Source of the DNA: Cellvibrionaceae bacterium
GTDB lineage: Bacteria; Pseudomonadota; Gammaproteobacteria; Pseudomonadales; Cellvibrionaceae
NCBI GenBank assembly: GCA_021151825.1
Contig: JAGKWQ010000007.1
Coordinates: forward strand, 1 to 64,000
Reading direction: 5' to 3'
Length of the DNA: 64,000 nt
Positions 1 to 8,707 of this stretch are shown piece after piece. Within the stretch, counting starts at the first letter, position 1; every line of letters begins with the position of its first letter. The translations under genes and the position numbers were made by a program. Under the pieces are notes generated by a model that saw nothing but the letters and a program-made list of their open reading frames with translations, searched no databases and was not told where the DNA came from.

Positions 1-42
1 ATTAACAGCGTTTAACTTAAATTGTTTTGAATATTTAGACAT
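1..42 (-). CDS. IS150-group transposase OrfA, first 14 codons only
   Basis: The frame begins ATG at 42-40 and reads MSKYSKQFKLNAVN before the window edge. This matches the start of the OrfA helix-turn-helix protein of IS150-group elements, which binds the element ends and is fused to OrfB by frameshifting to give the active DDE transposase. It lies 55 bp inside the terminal repeat, as expected. Whether the element is complete cannot be seen. Confidence 0.75.
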   Translation of the reverse strand, partial: MSKYSKQFKLNAVN

Positions 43-97
43 AAAAACTGCACCTTACTTAGTTGGATTGGGTGTCCAACTTTTGGGGTGCAGTTCA
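1..97 (-). mobile_element. End of an IS3-family (IS150-group) insertion sequence
   Basis: Read on the minus strand from 97, the sequence starts TGAACTGCACCCC and continues AAAAGTTGGACA, the usual TG-initiated terminal repeat of IS150-group IS3 elements. Inside it are nested inverted repeats (AACTGCACC at about 47-55 with GGTGCAGTT at 87-95, and AGTTGGA with TCCAACT within). A start codon at 42 opens a reading frame pointing out of the window, as OrfA does in this group. The rest of the element lies beyond position 1. The outer end at 97 is about 100 bp past the tgpA stop. The repeat and frame are seen; the family assignment is from recalled family features. Confidence 0.85.
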
Positions 98-201
98 TAT
101 CGGCGGTTTTTTTATTTGGGAAGCAGGAAATTTTTTATTTAGGGTGTTGCTGTTTGTTGTTCAGTAAATTGCTGTTTTTTTATTTCGAGACGTGCTGCTT
201 T

Positions 202-2202
202 TTATTTAGGAAATTGTTTCACTGCCTGTTCCAGACGCTCTACCTGGGTGGCCTGGTTTTGATAGGCAATTTGTACAAAAAGCTGATGGATATTTTGCAG
301 TGTTGCTCGATACTGCGGAGCACTCATTAATATGCGCTGGAAGAAATCGCCCAGCGTTTCGCCTTGCGCGCGCCGGTAGCCAAATTGTTCTAATTTTTGT
401 TCCAGCTTTTTAATCGCTTTGACTTCACGACGTATTGCCAGTGATGGCCGGCGGCGCACGAGCATCCACGCAAAAATTCCCGCACCGAGCAACCCCAATC
501 CAATCAACCACAATGTTAATCGCCAACTTTCTGTTCCGCCGAGCAAGCGCGTTAATAATCCTTCCTGAGTTTTGGTATCGTAATTAAGTACCCATACCTG
601 CCATACATAAGTAGCTGCATCCCAGCGAATTTGTAATTGCTGCAAAATTGATGAGCTTTGCCAGGCGCCATTGACCAACTCCAGATCAGATGCATTGAGT
701 GCCTGGTTCATTCCCTGTTCGATCCGATTGGGTGCTACGGCGGCGGTGGGGTCAATCATTTGCCAGCCTTTGCCTTCTATCCAGACTTCAGTCCAGGCAT
801 GGGCATCGGATTGCCGAACCAGTAAATAATTTTCTACCGGGTTCCAGGCTCCTCCCTGATAACCCACCACCACGCGCGCAGGAATACCGGCCGCGCGCAA
901 CAGGAAACTGAAACTGCTGGCGAAATGCTCGCAAAATCCCCGCTTGCTCTGGAACAGGAACTCATCCACGGAGTGAACACCTAGCAGGGGTGGTTGGAGA
1001 GTGTAAGTAAATTCGCGATTGAACAGTGCCAACGCCTTATCAATGATTTGTTGGTCACTCAATTGCTGCGCGCGCCAGGACTCGCCTAACGCGCGAGTTT
1101 GCGGATTACTTGTCAGGGGCAGGCGCGTGTAACCATCCCGTTGTAATGGTTGAAGTTGGGGCGATTCTGGCCATTCCTGTTTCAATGCAGACGTCACTTC
1201 ATAGCGGATGCGTTGGGCAACGGGAATACGATTCATCAACAGTGAGTCGGCAGTAATGCGGATGCTGTCGGTTACGTTTCTGGTTTCAATCGGGGTCATC
1301 AAACTAAACAGCCAGGGTTGGCCATGCGGCTCAAGGATAACGCTATAGTCGATCAATTCTTGTTTGATACTGGAGCCATTTTCCGATGCTCTGCCCCAGC
1401 TATCGCGCATTTTCCAGGCGCGGCCATCAAAGCCATCCAGCACTATTCCACGCCAGTAAAGCTGGTTAGCAGGCGGTGGTGTCTGGTTAGTAAACGAAAC
1501 TCGAAAAGCGGGTGCTGGATTTAGCGCAAGGTTGCCCAAGTCGCCCGGCGACAGGCTATCGCTAAAACCGGTTTTGGCTGCCTGCTGATTGGGAATCGCC
1601 CACAGTGGTCCCAAGCGGGGCACCACCAGAAATAACACCAGCATCACTGGTAAGGCGTGCAAGATGATGGCGCCGCCGCGTTTCAGACGCAGCGTCGGTG
1701 ATTGTTCATGGGTAAGGTGTAGTGATCGCCAACAGCTTAATAACAACAACATACTGAATAAGCAAAAGGCTGCTGCTTGCGGTGTTTGGCTAAAAAGTAA
1801 TTGCGAGGCGGTGATGATGAAGCCGATAAAAATCAAAAATTGCGCGTCGCGTGTGGAGTTAACCTCAAGCAGTTTGAGTGAGAAAGTACAAACCAGTAAT
1901 CCGACCATTGCCTCAGTACTGGTGTTACCGGAGTAGCTCGCAAACATGCCGGCCACACAAATTGCCGTGAGTAAACTCTTGGCCATTTTACCCGGGGCGC
2001 TCCAGCGGCCACGAAACATTTGGATTCTCCATGATGCCGAGATCGCCCAGGCTAGCCCTAACCAAGCTGGCAGGTTAAATAGCAACGGCAGTATCAATAC
2101 CGTTTGCATTATCAATAGCCAGGCCAGCTTGTCGCGCACCAGATATTCTTCACGTACAGCGGGAGTGGCGGTGGTTGTGCGTTGCCAGAAGGGTTTGATC
2201 AT
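202..2202 (-). CDS. tgpA: TgpA-type membrane transglutaminase-like protein
   Basis: 666 residues in three parts: about six N-terminal membrane segments (DUF3488, residues ~25-200), a periplasmic transglutaminase-like domain, and a membrane segment near residue 560-580 followed by a cytoplasmic tail (DUF4129-like). The cysteine-protease-type triad is visible: Cys424 in RGFCEHFA, His468 in SDAHAW and Asp484 in MIDPTA. It is the last gene of moxR-DUF58-tgpA and overlaps DUF58 by 4 nt. In Pseudomonas aeruginosa TgpA is essential and thought to act in the envelope; its substrate is unknown to me. An IS end lies about 100 bp downstream. Confidence 0.9.
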   Translation of the reverse strand: MIKPFWQRTTTATPAVREEYLVRDKLAWLLIMQTVLILPLLFNLPAWLGLAWAISASWRIQMFRGRWSAPGKMAKSLLTAICVAGMFASYSGNTSTEAMVGLLVCTFSLKLLEVNSTRDAQFLIFIGFIITASQLLFSQTPQAAAFCLFSMLLLLSCWRSLHLTHEQSPTLRLKRGGAIILHALPVMLVLFLVVPRLGPLWAIPNQQAAKTGFSDSLSPGDLGNLALNPAPAFRVSFTNQTPPPANQLYWRGIVLDGFDGRAWKMRDSWGRASENGSSIKQELIDYSVILEPHGQPWLFSLMTPIETRNVTDSIRITADSLLMNRIPVAQRIRYEVTSALKQEWPESPQLQPLQRDGYTRLPLTSNPQTRALGESWRAQQLSDQQIIDKALALFNREFTYTLQPPLLGVHSVDEFLFQSKRGFCEHFASSFSFLLRAAGIPARVVVGYQGGAWNPVENYLLVRQSDAHAWTEVWIEGKGWQMIDPTAAVAPNRIEQGMNQALNASDLELVNGAWQSSSILQQLQIRWDAATYVWQVWVLNYDTKTQEGLLTRLLGGTESWRLTLWLIGLGLLGAGIFAWMLVRRRPSLAIRREVKAIKKLEQKLEQFGYRRAQGETLGDFFQRILMSAPQYRATLQNIHQLFVQIAYQNQATQVERLEQAVKQFPK

Positions 2203-3194
2203 CGTACTGCCTTTGGCAATACCGGTGCAGGCAAGTTGAATTGTGCCAGCGCGGTAAGTACAGCCTGCAAATGCGCCTCACCCAGCGCAGGTTCCAGATC
2301 GATACCAGGTAAGCTCAAACCGTAGGGAATTTGCCGCTGCTCATATTCCAATGCCCAGTAGCAAAGCCCCGATAAACGCGCTTCTTGCGGCAGTGTCAGG
2401 CTATTCCAATCCAGCCATTTTTCGGCAGAAAAAAAGGCTTCATATTCCTTGGTAAACAAGCCTTTCTCTTGTGCAAATTGCTTCCATGCGATGTGTTTGA
2501 TGGGGTCGCCGGGCTGGTAATCGCGCAAGCCGGAAAAGTCGTCACCACCGCGCTGGCTACTGCCACCTTCTTGCTTGCCGTCGCTGGCCTGATGTTTCGG
2601 CTCCTCACTGGCAATTGGCGCTGGGTAGATAATCGCCTGTGCATCCAGGTTAAGCCATGTCCAGCAGCGAATAATCCCGAGCGGGAAATGGCTTTGCAGC
2701 AGTAATCGCCCCGGACGCAAATAACCACGCTCCTTGCTGTGCGCATGCAGGTTTATGCGCACAGGCTCATTAGTATTAAGGGTAACTAATTGGGTGTCGC
2801 CACCGGGCCAACGCAATTCCAGGTGATCGCAACCAAATTTATGGACTGCCGTCAGTTCCAGCGTAAACGCCGCTGGTTCGCCCGCAAAGGTTGGCCTTGC
2901 TCCCGCAAACTTCACGGTAATACCCGCCATATTGGTAAAGGCATGCAGTATGGCGACGATGAAAATACTGATCATCAGATAAGCCAGTGCCAGAATCAGG
3001 TTGTTCTGGTAATTGGTACCGAGCATCCAGATGATTATTACGATCACCAGATACATCAACCCCGTAAAGTTGGGAAAGGTATAAAGGTTTTTACGATTCA
3101 GGGTGATGGCATGGGCATTCGGGCTGCGTTGGTCTACCCAGCGATAAAACCGGTTTTCCCAAGCGATTCGCCAATTGCTTAAAGGGCTGCTCAT
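2199..3194 (-). CDS. DUF58 domain membrane protein
   Basis: 331 residues. Two hydrophobic segments lie near residues 45-85, followed by a soluble domain with the DUF58 signature (FSGLRDYQPGD and KHIAWKQFA around residues 220-240). DUF58 proteins have a von Willebrand A-like fold and typically work with a MoxR ATPase, which is the gene directly upstream (3-nt gap). The downstream neighbour tgpA overlaps by ATGA, so the three products are probably made together. Its biochemical role is not known. Confidence 0.9.
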   Translation of the reverse strand: MSSPLSNWRIAWENRFYRWVDQRSPNAHAITLNRKNLYTFPNFTGLMYLVIVIIIWMLGTNYQNNLILALAYLMISIFIVAILHAFTNMAGITVKFAGARPTFAGEPAAFTLELTAVHKFGCDHLELRWPGGDTQLVTLNTNEPVRINLHAHSKERGYLRPGRLLLQSHFPLGIIRCWTWLNLDAQAIIYPAPIASEEPKHQASDGKQEGGSSQRGGDDFSGLRDYQPGDPIKHIAWKQFAQEKGLFTKEYEAFFSAEKWLDWNSLTLPQEARLSGLCYWALEYEQRQIPYGLSLPGIDLEPALGEAHLQAVLTALAQFNLPAPVLPKAVR

Positions 3195-3197
3195 GGG

Positions 3198-4112
3198 TTA
3201 GCCCAAAACATTCACGCTATCGCGCAGGTGTTTGATCAATGGTCCGGTGTCCTGGGTGTGGCCGCGACCACGCACGCGGTGACCAACAACGGCGGGTAAT
3301 ACGGCTTGTATATCTTCGGGTACCAGATACTCGCGGTTGTGGATCAACGCCCAGGCTTTAGCGCCGCGCAATAATGCCAGCGCTCCACGCGGTGAAAGGC
3401 CATACGTAAATTGCACATCGCTGCGGGTAAAAGCCACTAATCGCTGCACATAATCCAATAGCGAATCGCTTGCTTTCACGTTATGGACAGACTCCTGAAT
3501 TGCCGCCAATTGCTCGGACGTCACCATCGGTTCCATCTGGCGGATGCGCGCACGCGGGTCCGCACCTTCAAACAGCATACGTTCGGAAGCGGGGCTCGGG
3601 TAACCCAATGAAATACGCATCAGGAACCGGTCAAGCTGGGATTCAGGCAGCGGGAACGTACCGCTCTGGGACAGCGGGTTTTGTGTCGCTATCACAAAAA
3701 ACGGAGAGGGCAATGGCCGGCTTTTACCTTCAATCGTCACCTGGCCTTCTTCCATCGCTTCCAACAACGCACTCTGGGTTTTGGGGGAGCTGCGGTTGAT
3801 TTCATCGGCCAATAACACCTGGGTGAATACCGGGCCCGGGTGAAATTTAAACACGCCTTGCTCGCGCTCAAAAATTGCTACACCAAGGATGTCGGCGGGC
3901 AGCAAATCGCTGGTGAATTGCACACGTTCGAACTTCAGTCCCAGCACTTTGGCAAGGCAATGGGCGAGTGTGGTTTTGCCCATGCCAGGCAGATCCTCTA
4001 TCAATAAATGGCCTTCGGCAAATAAACACGCCAATGCCAGCCGCACCTGCTGGTCTTTGCCTAATAACACCTGATCGACTTGTTCAATAATGTTGGATAT
4101 CAGTGACTGCAT
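3198..4112 (-). CDS. MoxR-family AAA+ ATPase
   Basis: 304 residues, a normal length for the family. Walker A is GMGKTT at residues 43-48 and Walker B is VLLADEINR at about 99-107, followed by sensor 1 in FFVIATQNP. The C-terminal part has the usual helical lid. MoxR ATPases are thought to act as chaperones that assemble or activate partner complexes, commonly with DUF58 or VWA proteins, as here. It is the first gene of the operon; the 119 bp upstream to the cyclase stop presumably hold the promoter. Confidence 0.92.
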   Translation of the reverse strand: MQSLISNIIEQVDQVLLGKDQQVRLALACLFAEGHLLIEDLPGMGKTTLAHCLAKVLGLKFERVQFTSDLLPADILGVAIFEREQGVFKFHPGPVFTQVLLADEINRSSPKTQSALLEAMEEGQVTIEGKSRPLPSPFFVIATQNPLSQSGTFPLPESQLDRFLMRISLGYPSPASERMLFEGADPRARIRQMEPMVTSEQLAAIQESVHNVKASDSLLDYVQRLVAFTRSDVQFTYGLSPRGALALLRGAKAWALIHNREYLVPEDIQAVLPAVVGHRVRGRGHTQDTGPLIKHLRDSVNVLG

Positions 4113-4231
4113 GGGAATCCTTCAAACAATTTTGATAACTGCCAGCATAGCGCAGGGGTATAACGGACGGGAATAAAGAATCGCAAAGCTGGCGGCTGGT
4201 TCACGCCAGCCACCACTTTATGAGGGTGGTG

Positions 4232-5224
4232 TTAGGGGGACGTTGTCGCAGCAACTACACAATTGCGGCCTTGTTGTTTGGCTTGATAAACCGCTTTGTC
4301 GGCACGATTAAACCAATCTTCCAGTTTCTCATCGGTTTGTAGTTGTGCGAGCCCGAAAGAGGCCGTCAGTGTGCCTTCGGGATCACGCAATTCCAGTTCG
4401 ATTTGCACGCGCAGTTGTTCGGCAATAACCACTGCATCTTCCAGCCCGGTATTGCGTGCTAACACCACAAATTCCTCGCCGCCAAAACGAAATACCCGAT
4501 CAGTTTTGCGCACGCGTTTGTTTAACAGGCCGGCCAGGTCAATCAACACACCATCGCCAACGCTGTGGCCATATTTATCGTTGACCATTTTGAAAAAATC
4601 CAGGTCGAGCAAAATCAGGGTAACGGGAGATTCAGTGCGCGCGAAATCATCGATACTCATCCGCATTTCTTCATTCATCGCACGACGGTTACCCAATTGG
4701 GTCAACGCATCTTGCACTGCATAACCTTGCAAAGATTCCTGCTGGCGGGTGGTCAGCAATGCAAACGAATAAGCCATACTTCCGCAAATCAGCAAAGACG
4801 AAATCATGGCAAACATATGAGTCGGCGTTTCCAGTTTGGCGGCGATGGGCAATATCGCCAGAATTGCCAGGATATTTGCGAGCAAGCCGGCATTAGGTTT
4901 AAGCAAAAAGAAATTGGCGAGCAATGCAGGGAATAACCAAAACACAAAAATGGGCTCATTCAAATGCGCAACAGCCACTGCACCAGCGGAGTAGAGTGCG
5001 GCGGTAATATTGGAAACTGTTTGCGTAGCCAGCCCGCGCCACCAGGTATATCCAGCACTACCCAGGGCAACGGTCACTATCGCCAGGTCCACCACTGCAT
5101 TCACAATCTGGCCATTCAGATAGCGAATCACCACAAACGGCGCAATACCAAGGCTGGCCAAAATCGCAAATAGATAAACCAGCCCCCGCTGGAACTTGTT
5201 CTTTGAATCGGTGAGCGTGGGCAC
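4232..5224 (-). CDS. Membrane diguanylate cyclase (GGDEF)
   Basis: 330 residues. About six hydrophobic segments (residues ~15-155) form a membrane sensor part; the GGDEF domain fills ~165-325. The active-site motif is GGEEF at 248-252, so it should make c-di-GMP from two GTP. The inhibitory I-site RKTD at 239-242 is intact, spaced five residues before GGEEF, which predicts product inhibition. The sensor part resembles no family I can name. It is a single gene, separated from moxR by 119 bp and followed upstream by 280 bp of AT-rich sequence with no gene. Confidence 0.92.
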   Translation of the reverse strand: MPTLTDSKNKFQRGLVYLFAILASLGIAPFVVIRYLNGQIVNAVVDLAIVTVALGSAGYTWWRGLATQTVSNITAALYSAGAVAVAHLNEPIFVFWLFPALLANFFLLKPNAGLLANILAILAILPIAAKLETPTHMFAMISSLLICGSMAYSFALLTTRQQESLQGYAVQDALTQLGNRRAMNEEMRMSIDDFARTESPVTLILLDLDFFKMVNDKYGHSVGDGVLIDLAGLLNKRVRKTDRVFRFGGEEFVVLARNTGLEDAVVIAEQLRVQIELELRDPEGTLTASFGLAQLQTDEKLEDWFNRADKAVYQAKQQGRNCVVAATTSP

Positions 5225-5505
5225 CGGTGTCTCCCGTATGTAGCCGTTATTTATATCCTGATGACAGAACAGGATTTTTATAGTTCACAGCATAGCTGGT
5301 GATGGGGAAATTACATTATTTATTGAATTTCACGGATTGCTTGAAGGACTTTTCTATTATCTTCTTTCCTTTATGGCTTGTTTCTTATTAATGCTAATAG
5401 TTCTTGTTGTAAGCATCGGGATTGAAAATTACGTGAAAAAATATGTCTTGCCTAATTAAGTGTGCGGATGAAAAGAAACAGCCCTATATTCTTCTTTCAT
5501 AAGAA

Positions 5506-6996
5506 TTATTTTTCAGTTGAAGGTACATCCAGCCACTCATCAATCTTCCCTTCCATATAACTATAAAACGGATTCGCATTCAGCCGTTGGTTAGTGTCAG
5601 CTGCAATTGCCAGAGTATTTCTTTCGCCGCGAAAATTCAGGTTGCCTAAACGTATTCCGTAGAACTCATTTTCGTCTGGTTCGAGGCCGTAAGTGGGGTC
5701 ATTGAGGGGGAAGGGGACGGCGATGTGGGAGAGCGAGAAAACTCCGCGTGGAAATTCCAAGGGCAATACCGTTTCTTTTTCCTCTGTGGTGCCCGCCGGG
5801 CGGCGCCATTCGCTGACTTGATGGGTGCTGGCGTTGCTGTTGCCGATTCTGGTCAAATTATAATGTGCCGGGCCAGTGTTAAAAAGTGTGGCAAATAATT
5901 CGATACTTGCCGTGCGGGTAATGGGTAAATAATTGTGGTTGCGGTTGATATCAAAAATAACCAGCTCATTGTTATGTGAAGGTAATTCTTGCGCGAAAAA
6001 ATGTTCAACGGCAGGTGTGCTCACCGATGAGTCCATGATGGATTGGAAACCCAGTATCGGTGGAAATGCTTGCAGATTATTTTTCTTTTTTGCGGATGCT
6101 ATTTTTTGGTGAAGATGCATCGTCAGGCTACGTGCTTGCCAGCCGGCATTTACCGTAAACGAATTATATTTAAATGGATTATATTCATGTTGTTTGCTCA
6201 GCCAACGCTCGGAGCTTAACAACGGAATATGGCCGATTAAATCCACACCTTTGCTTAGCACAGCAAATTTGCTTACACCAAACATGGGTGAAAGCAGAAC
6301 CAGTTTTTTAGGTTGCGGTAACGTTTTATCGAGTTGGGCACTCAACGTATAATCCACGGCCAGTGCAGCGCCGGTTGAATAGCCAACAAAATAAATATTA
6401 TCGTTGCCTGCTAATTGTACTTGTAGTTCACGCATTGCTAATTCGGTAACGGCAGCCCAATCCTTCCATTGCACATTCAATAAGCCGCTGGGTAATGTTC
6501 CGTGGCCGGGCAGGCGCGCGGCGATAACGTAAAATCCTTGCTGTTGAAAATGCAGTGCCAAGCTGCGCACTGAGTAAGGCGAATCACTTAAGCCGTGCAA
6601 CATAACTATGCCACCACGTACTTTTTCGGGTTTTAATATAAAACTGCGATTCCAGTTTTTAACTGTGTTTACATTGCGAGCGTTGAGGGCTTGATTGTTT
6701 TGAATATGGTTGAGCGAATTAAGCGGCGAATTGAATTGATAGCGATAGGCATCTTCACGCGGATTTTCGGTGATTACTGTTTTTAATTGCGAAAATAATC
6801 GGTCTTCCTGCGCAATATAATCTGCCCAGGTGTAACCAGGTTTTAAATCGGTGCTGGAGAATTCTTCATCCAAAATAATACGATGCCACGGCTTCGCACT
6901 CTTTAAGGTGCTGCAACCTGTTAATACCAGGCAACAGCTAATTATTAATAAGATGCGTTGAATATGTAAGGCAACCAGTCCATCGCGCATAGGCAA
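5506..6996 (-). CDS. Lipoprotein alpha/beta hydrolase
   Basis: 496 residues. A signal sequence with lipobox LTGC (Cys28) predicts membrane anchoring after export. The hydrolase core shows an oxyanion-loop motif HGLSDSP (134-140) and a nucleophile elbow GYSTG with Ser207. A later HNYLPI segment (~355) may carry the catalytic His. This fits a serine esterase or lipase-like enzyme with a long C-terminal extension. Six bases separate it from the upstream hydrolase gene at 7003-7839, so the two are probably one operon of exported esterases. Substrate unknown. Confidence 0.75.
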   Translation of the reverse strand: MPMRDGLVALHIQRILLIISCCLVLTGCSTLKSAKPWHRIILDEEFSSTDLKPGYTWADYIAQEDRLFSQLKTVITENPREDAYRYQFNSPLNSLNHIQNNQALNARNVNTVKNWNRSFILKPEKVRGGIVMLHGLSDSPYSVRSLALHFQQQGFYVIAARLPGHGTLPSGLLNVQWKDWAAVTELAMRELQVQLAGNDNIYFVGYSTGAALAVDYTLSAQLDKTLPQPKKLVLLSPMFGVSKFAVLSKGVDLIGHIPLLSSERWLSKQHEYNPFKYNSFTVNAGWQARSLTMHLHQKIASAKKKNNLQAFPPILGFQSIMDSSVSTPAVEHFFAQELPSHNNELVIFDINRNHNYLPITRTASIELFATLFNTGPAHYNLTRIGNSNASTHQVSEWRRPAGTTEEKETVLPLEFPRGVFSLSHIAVPFPLNDPTYGLEPDENEFYGIRLGNLNFRGERNTLAIAADTNQRLNANPFYSYMEGKIDEWLDVPSTEK

Positions 6997-7002
6997 CTCC
7001 TA

Positions 7003-7839
7003 TCAATCTACTTTGCTGTGAATTTTTTCAGATGAATCTTTTTTGTTCGATTGCTTTTCGTGTGTTTCTTCATCGTGAAGAAAATGGCCCTGCTGCAAAT
7101 AATATAAGCTTTGGTGAATACTGGTTTTATCTTTCATGATAAATGGGTGGGATACGGGCAGCGCGATAAAATCGTGCATGCCTTCTACTTTGGTATTTTC
7201 CAGTGAAACTTTTCCATCATCCGGATTGGGCAAATACAGTGAAAGTATCCAATTAATACTGCGGGTGCCGGCAATAATGCCCAGGTCAAACGTTACCGGT
7301 CCAAGTTGCAGGGGAACACTCTGCGGATTAGTTCCCAGTTCTTGTCCGGCGGGGCCATTCATCAACATAAAGCCGGGGACATTTTTTAATTTATCAACCA
7401 CCTGGCTGCCTTTATTGGGCGGTGCAAACATAACTACTCGCCCCAATTCGGGAATGGTGTTCGTGCTTAAAAATTGACGTAACAAAATACCGCCGAGCGA
7501 GTGGGTAATAAAATGAATGGGGGTTAATGATTGTTGCCGGCAAATACTGAGCGCTTGTGGAATTGCCTGCATAGCCAATTCGGCGATCGGAAATTTTCGT
7601 GAAGGGTAGCCCTGATTTACGACAACGTAATTGGCAGACGTCAGTGCATCAGCGAGCGGCTGCATGGATTTACTGGTGCGCGCTAACCCGTGCAATAAAA
7701 TCACACATTCTTTGCTTTGTGCCTGAGGGCTGGCATCCGCTCGCGCGAGTGGCGAGCAAAATCCGGCAATCAGAGCTATAAATAACTGAAAGCAGGCCAA
7801 TGACTGCCGATGGGGAAAAAATCGATATATAAAGTGCAT
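7003..7839 (-). CDS. Exported alpha/beta hydrolase (lipase/esterase-like)
   Basis: 278 residues from the ATG at 7839, chosen because it gives a clean signal peptide ending near LARADA (residue ~36); the frame is open 35 codons further upstream but that extension would overlap the divergent gene and bury the signal. The core has VILLHGLART (oxyanion region, ~46-55) and nucleophile elbow THSLGG with Ser114. It resembles single-domain lipases that act on small esters or lipids in the periplasm. It is immediately upstream of the lipoprotein hydrolase and divergent from the TatD-family gene. Confidence 0.75.
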   Translation of the reverse strand: MHFIYRFFPHRQSLACFQLFIALIAGFCSPLARADASPQAQSKECVILLHGLARTSKSMQPLADALTSANYVVVNQGYPSRKFPIAELAMQAIPQALSICRQQSLTPIHFITHSLGGILLRQFLSTNTIPELGRVVMFAPPNKGSQVVDKLKNVPGFMLMNGPAGQELGTNPQSVPLQLGPVTFDLGIIAGTRSINWILSLYLPNPDDGKVSLENTKVEGMHDFIALPVSHPFIMKDKTSIHQSLYYLQQGHFLHDEETHEKQSNKKDSSEKIHSKVD

Positions 7840-7881
7840 AATGACAATGTGCAGAAAGAAACCAGGACAGGGTATCCGCAA

Positions 7882-8682
7882 ATGCCATTTTTTGACAGTC
7901 ATTGCCACTTCGACTTCGCCGATTTTGATGCGGACCGCGCGCAATTATGGCAGCGTGCAACGGCATTGGGGGTGCAGGGATTGCTGGTGCCGGGTATTGA
8001 ACCGGTACAATGGCCTGCTGCGCAGGTGTTGAGTCGACAACTATCCGGTTGTTATTTTGCCTTGGGTATCCACCCCTGGTGGATCAGTAAAATTGCGACA
8101 GATCCATTAGCGCTACAGTTTTACGCATACCAGATGTCATTATTATTGGATGACGATAGAGCCAGTGAACAACCGCGTTGCATCGCTATTGGCGAAGCGG
8201 GGCTCGATAAAAATATTGATACACCAATTGACCAGCAACTGGATTTACTCGATTGGCATATTGATCTGGCCAATCAATTCCACCTTCCCTTGATTGTCCA
8301 CAGTGTTAAAACCCATAACGAATTGATTGCCCATTGCAAAAAAAAATCTCCGTTATACGGCGGTGTAGTGCATGCATTTAGTGGCAGTTATGAAACGGCG
8401 ATGCAATTAATTGATTTGGGATTTTATTTAGGTGCAGGTGGCACAATCAGTTATGGTCGGGCACATAAAACACGTAATACATTTGCGCGCGTACCGCTTG
8501 AGTCGGTGTTGTTGGAAACAGATGCGCCCGATATGCCACTGTACGGTGAGCAGGGGCAACGTAATAGCCCGGAAAATTTACCGCGAATTGCGCAGCTGTT
8601 TGCGGAGTTGCGCAATGAAAGCCTGGAAACAATAACGGCGACTGTTTGGGGAAACAATCGCCGTTTATTTGGTATTTTTTAA
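7882..8682 (+). CDS. TatD-family metal-dependent hydrolase
   Basis: 266 residues from ATG 7882, where the protein starts MPFFDSHCHFDF. The metal ligands of the TatD TIM barrel are visible: HCH near the start, Glu in GEAGLD, His in IVHSVKTHN, His in VHAFSG and Asp in LETDAPD. The family comprises magnesium-dependent DNases (TatD, YcfH, YjjV), and some members act on D-aminoacyl-tRNA or in DNA repair. The open frame extends 24 codons upstream but overlaps the divergent hydrolase start, so the shorter start is preferred. It converges with the next diguanylate cyclase. Confidence 0.9.
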   Translation: MPFFDSHCHFDFADFDADRAQLWQRATALGVQGLLVPGIEPVQWPAAQVLSRQLSGCYFALGIHPWWISKIATDPLALQFYAYQMSLLLDDDRASEQPRCIAIGEAGLDKNIDTPIDQQLDLLDWHIDLANQFHLPLIVHSVKTHNELIAHCKKKSPLYGGVVHAFSGSYETAMQLIDLGFYLGAGGTISYGRAHKTRNTFARVPLESVLLETDAPDMPLYGEQGQRNSPENLPRIAQLFAELRNESLETITATVWGNNRRLFGIF

Positions 8683-8707
8683 TTACCGAATGAATTGTTG
8701 AGTGCTG

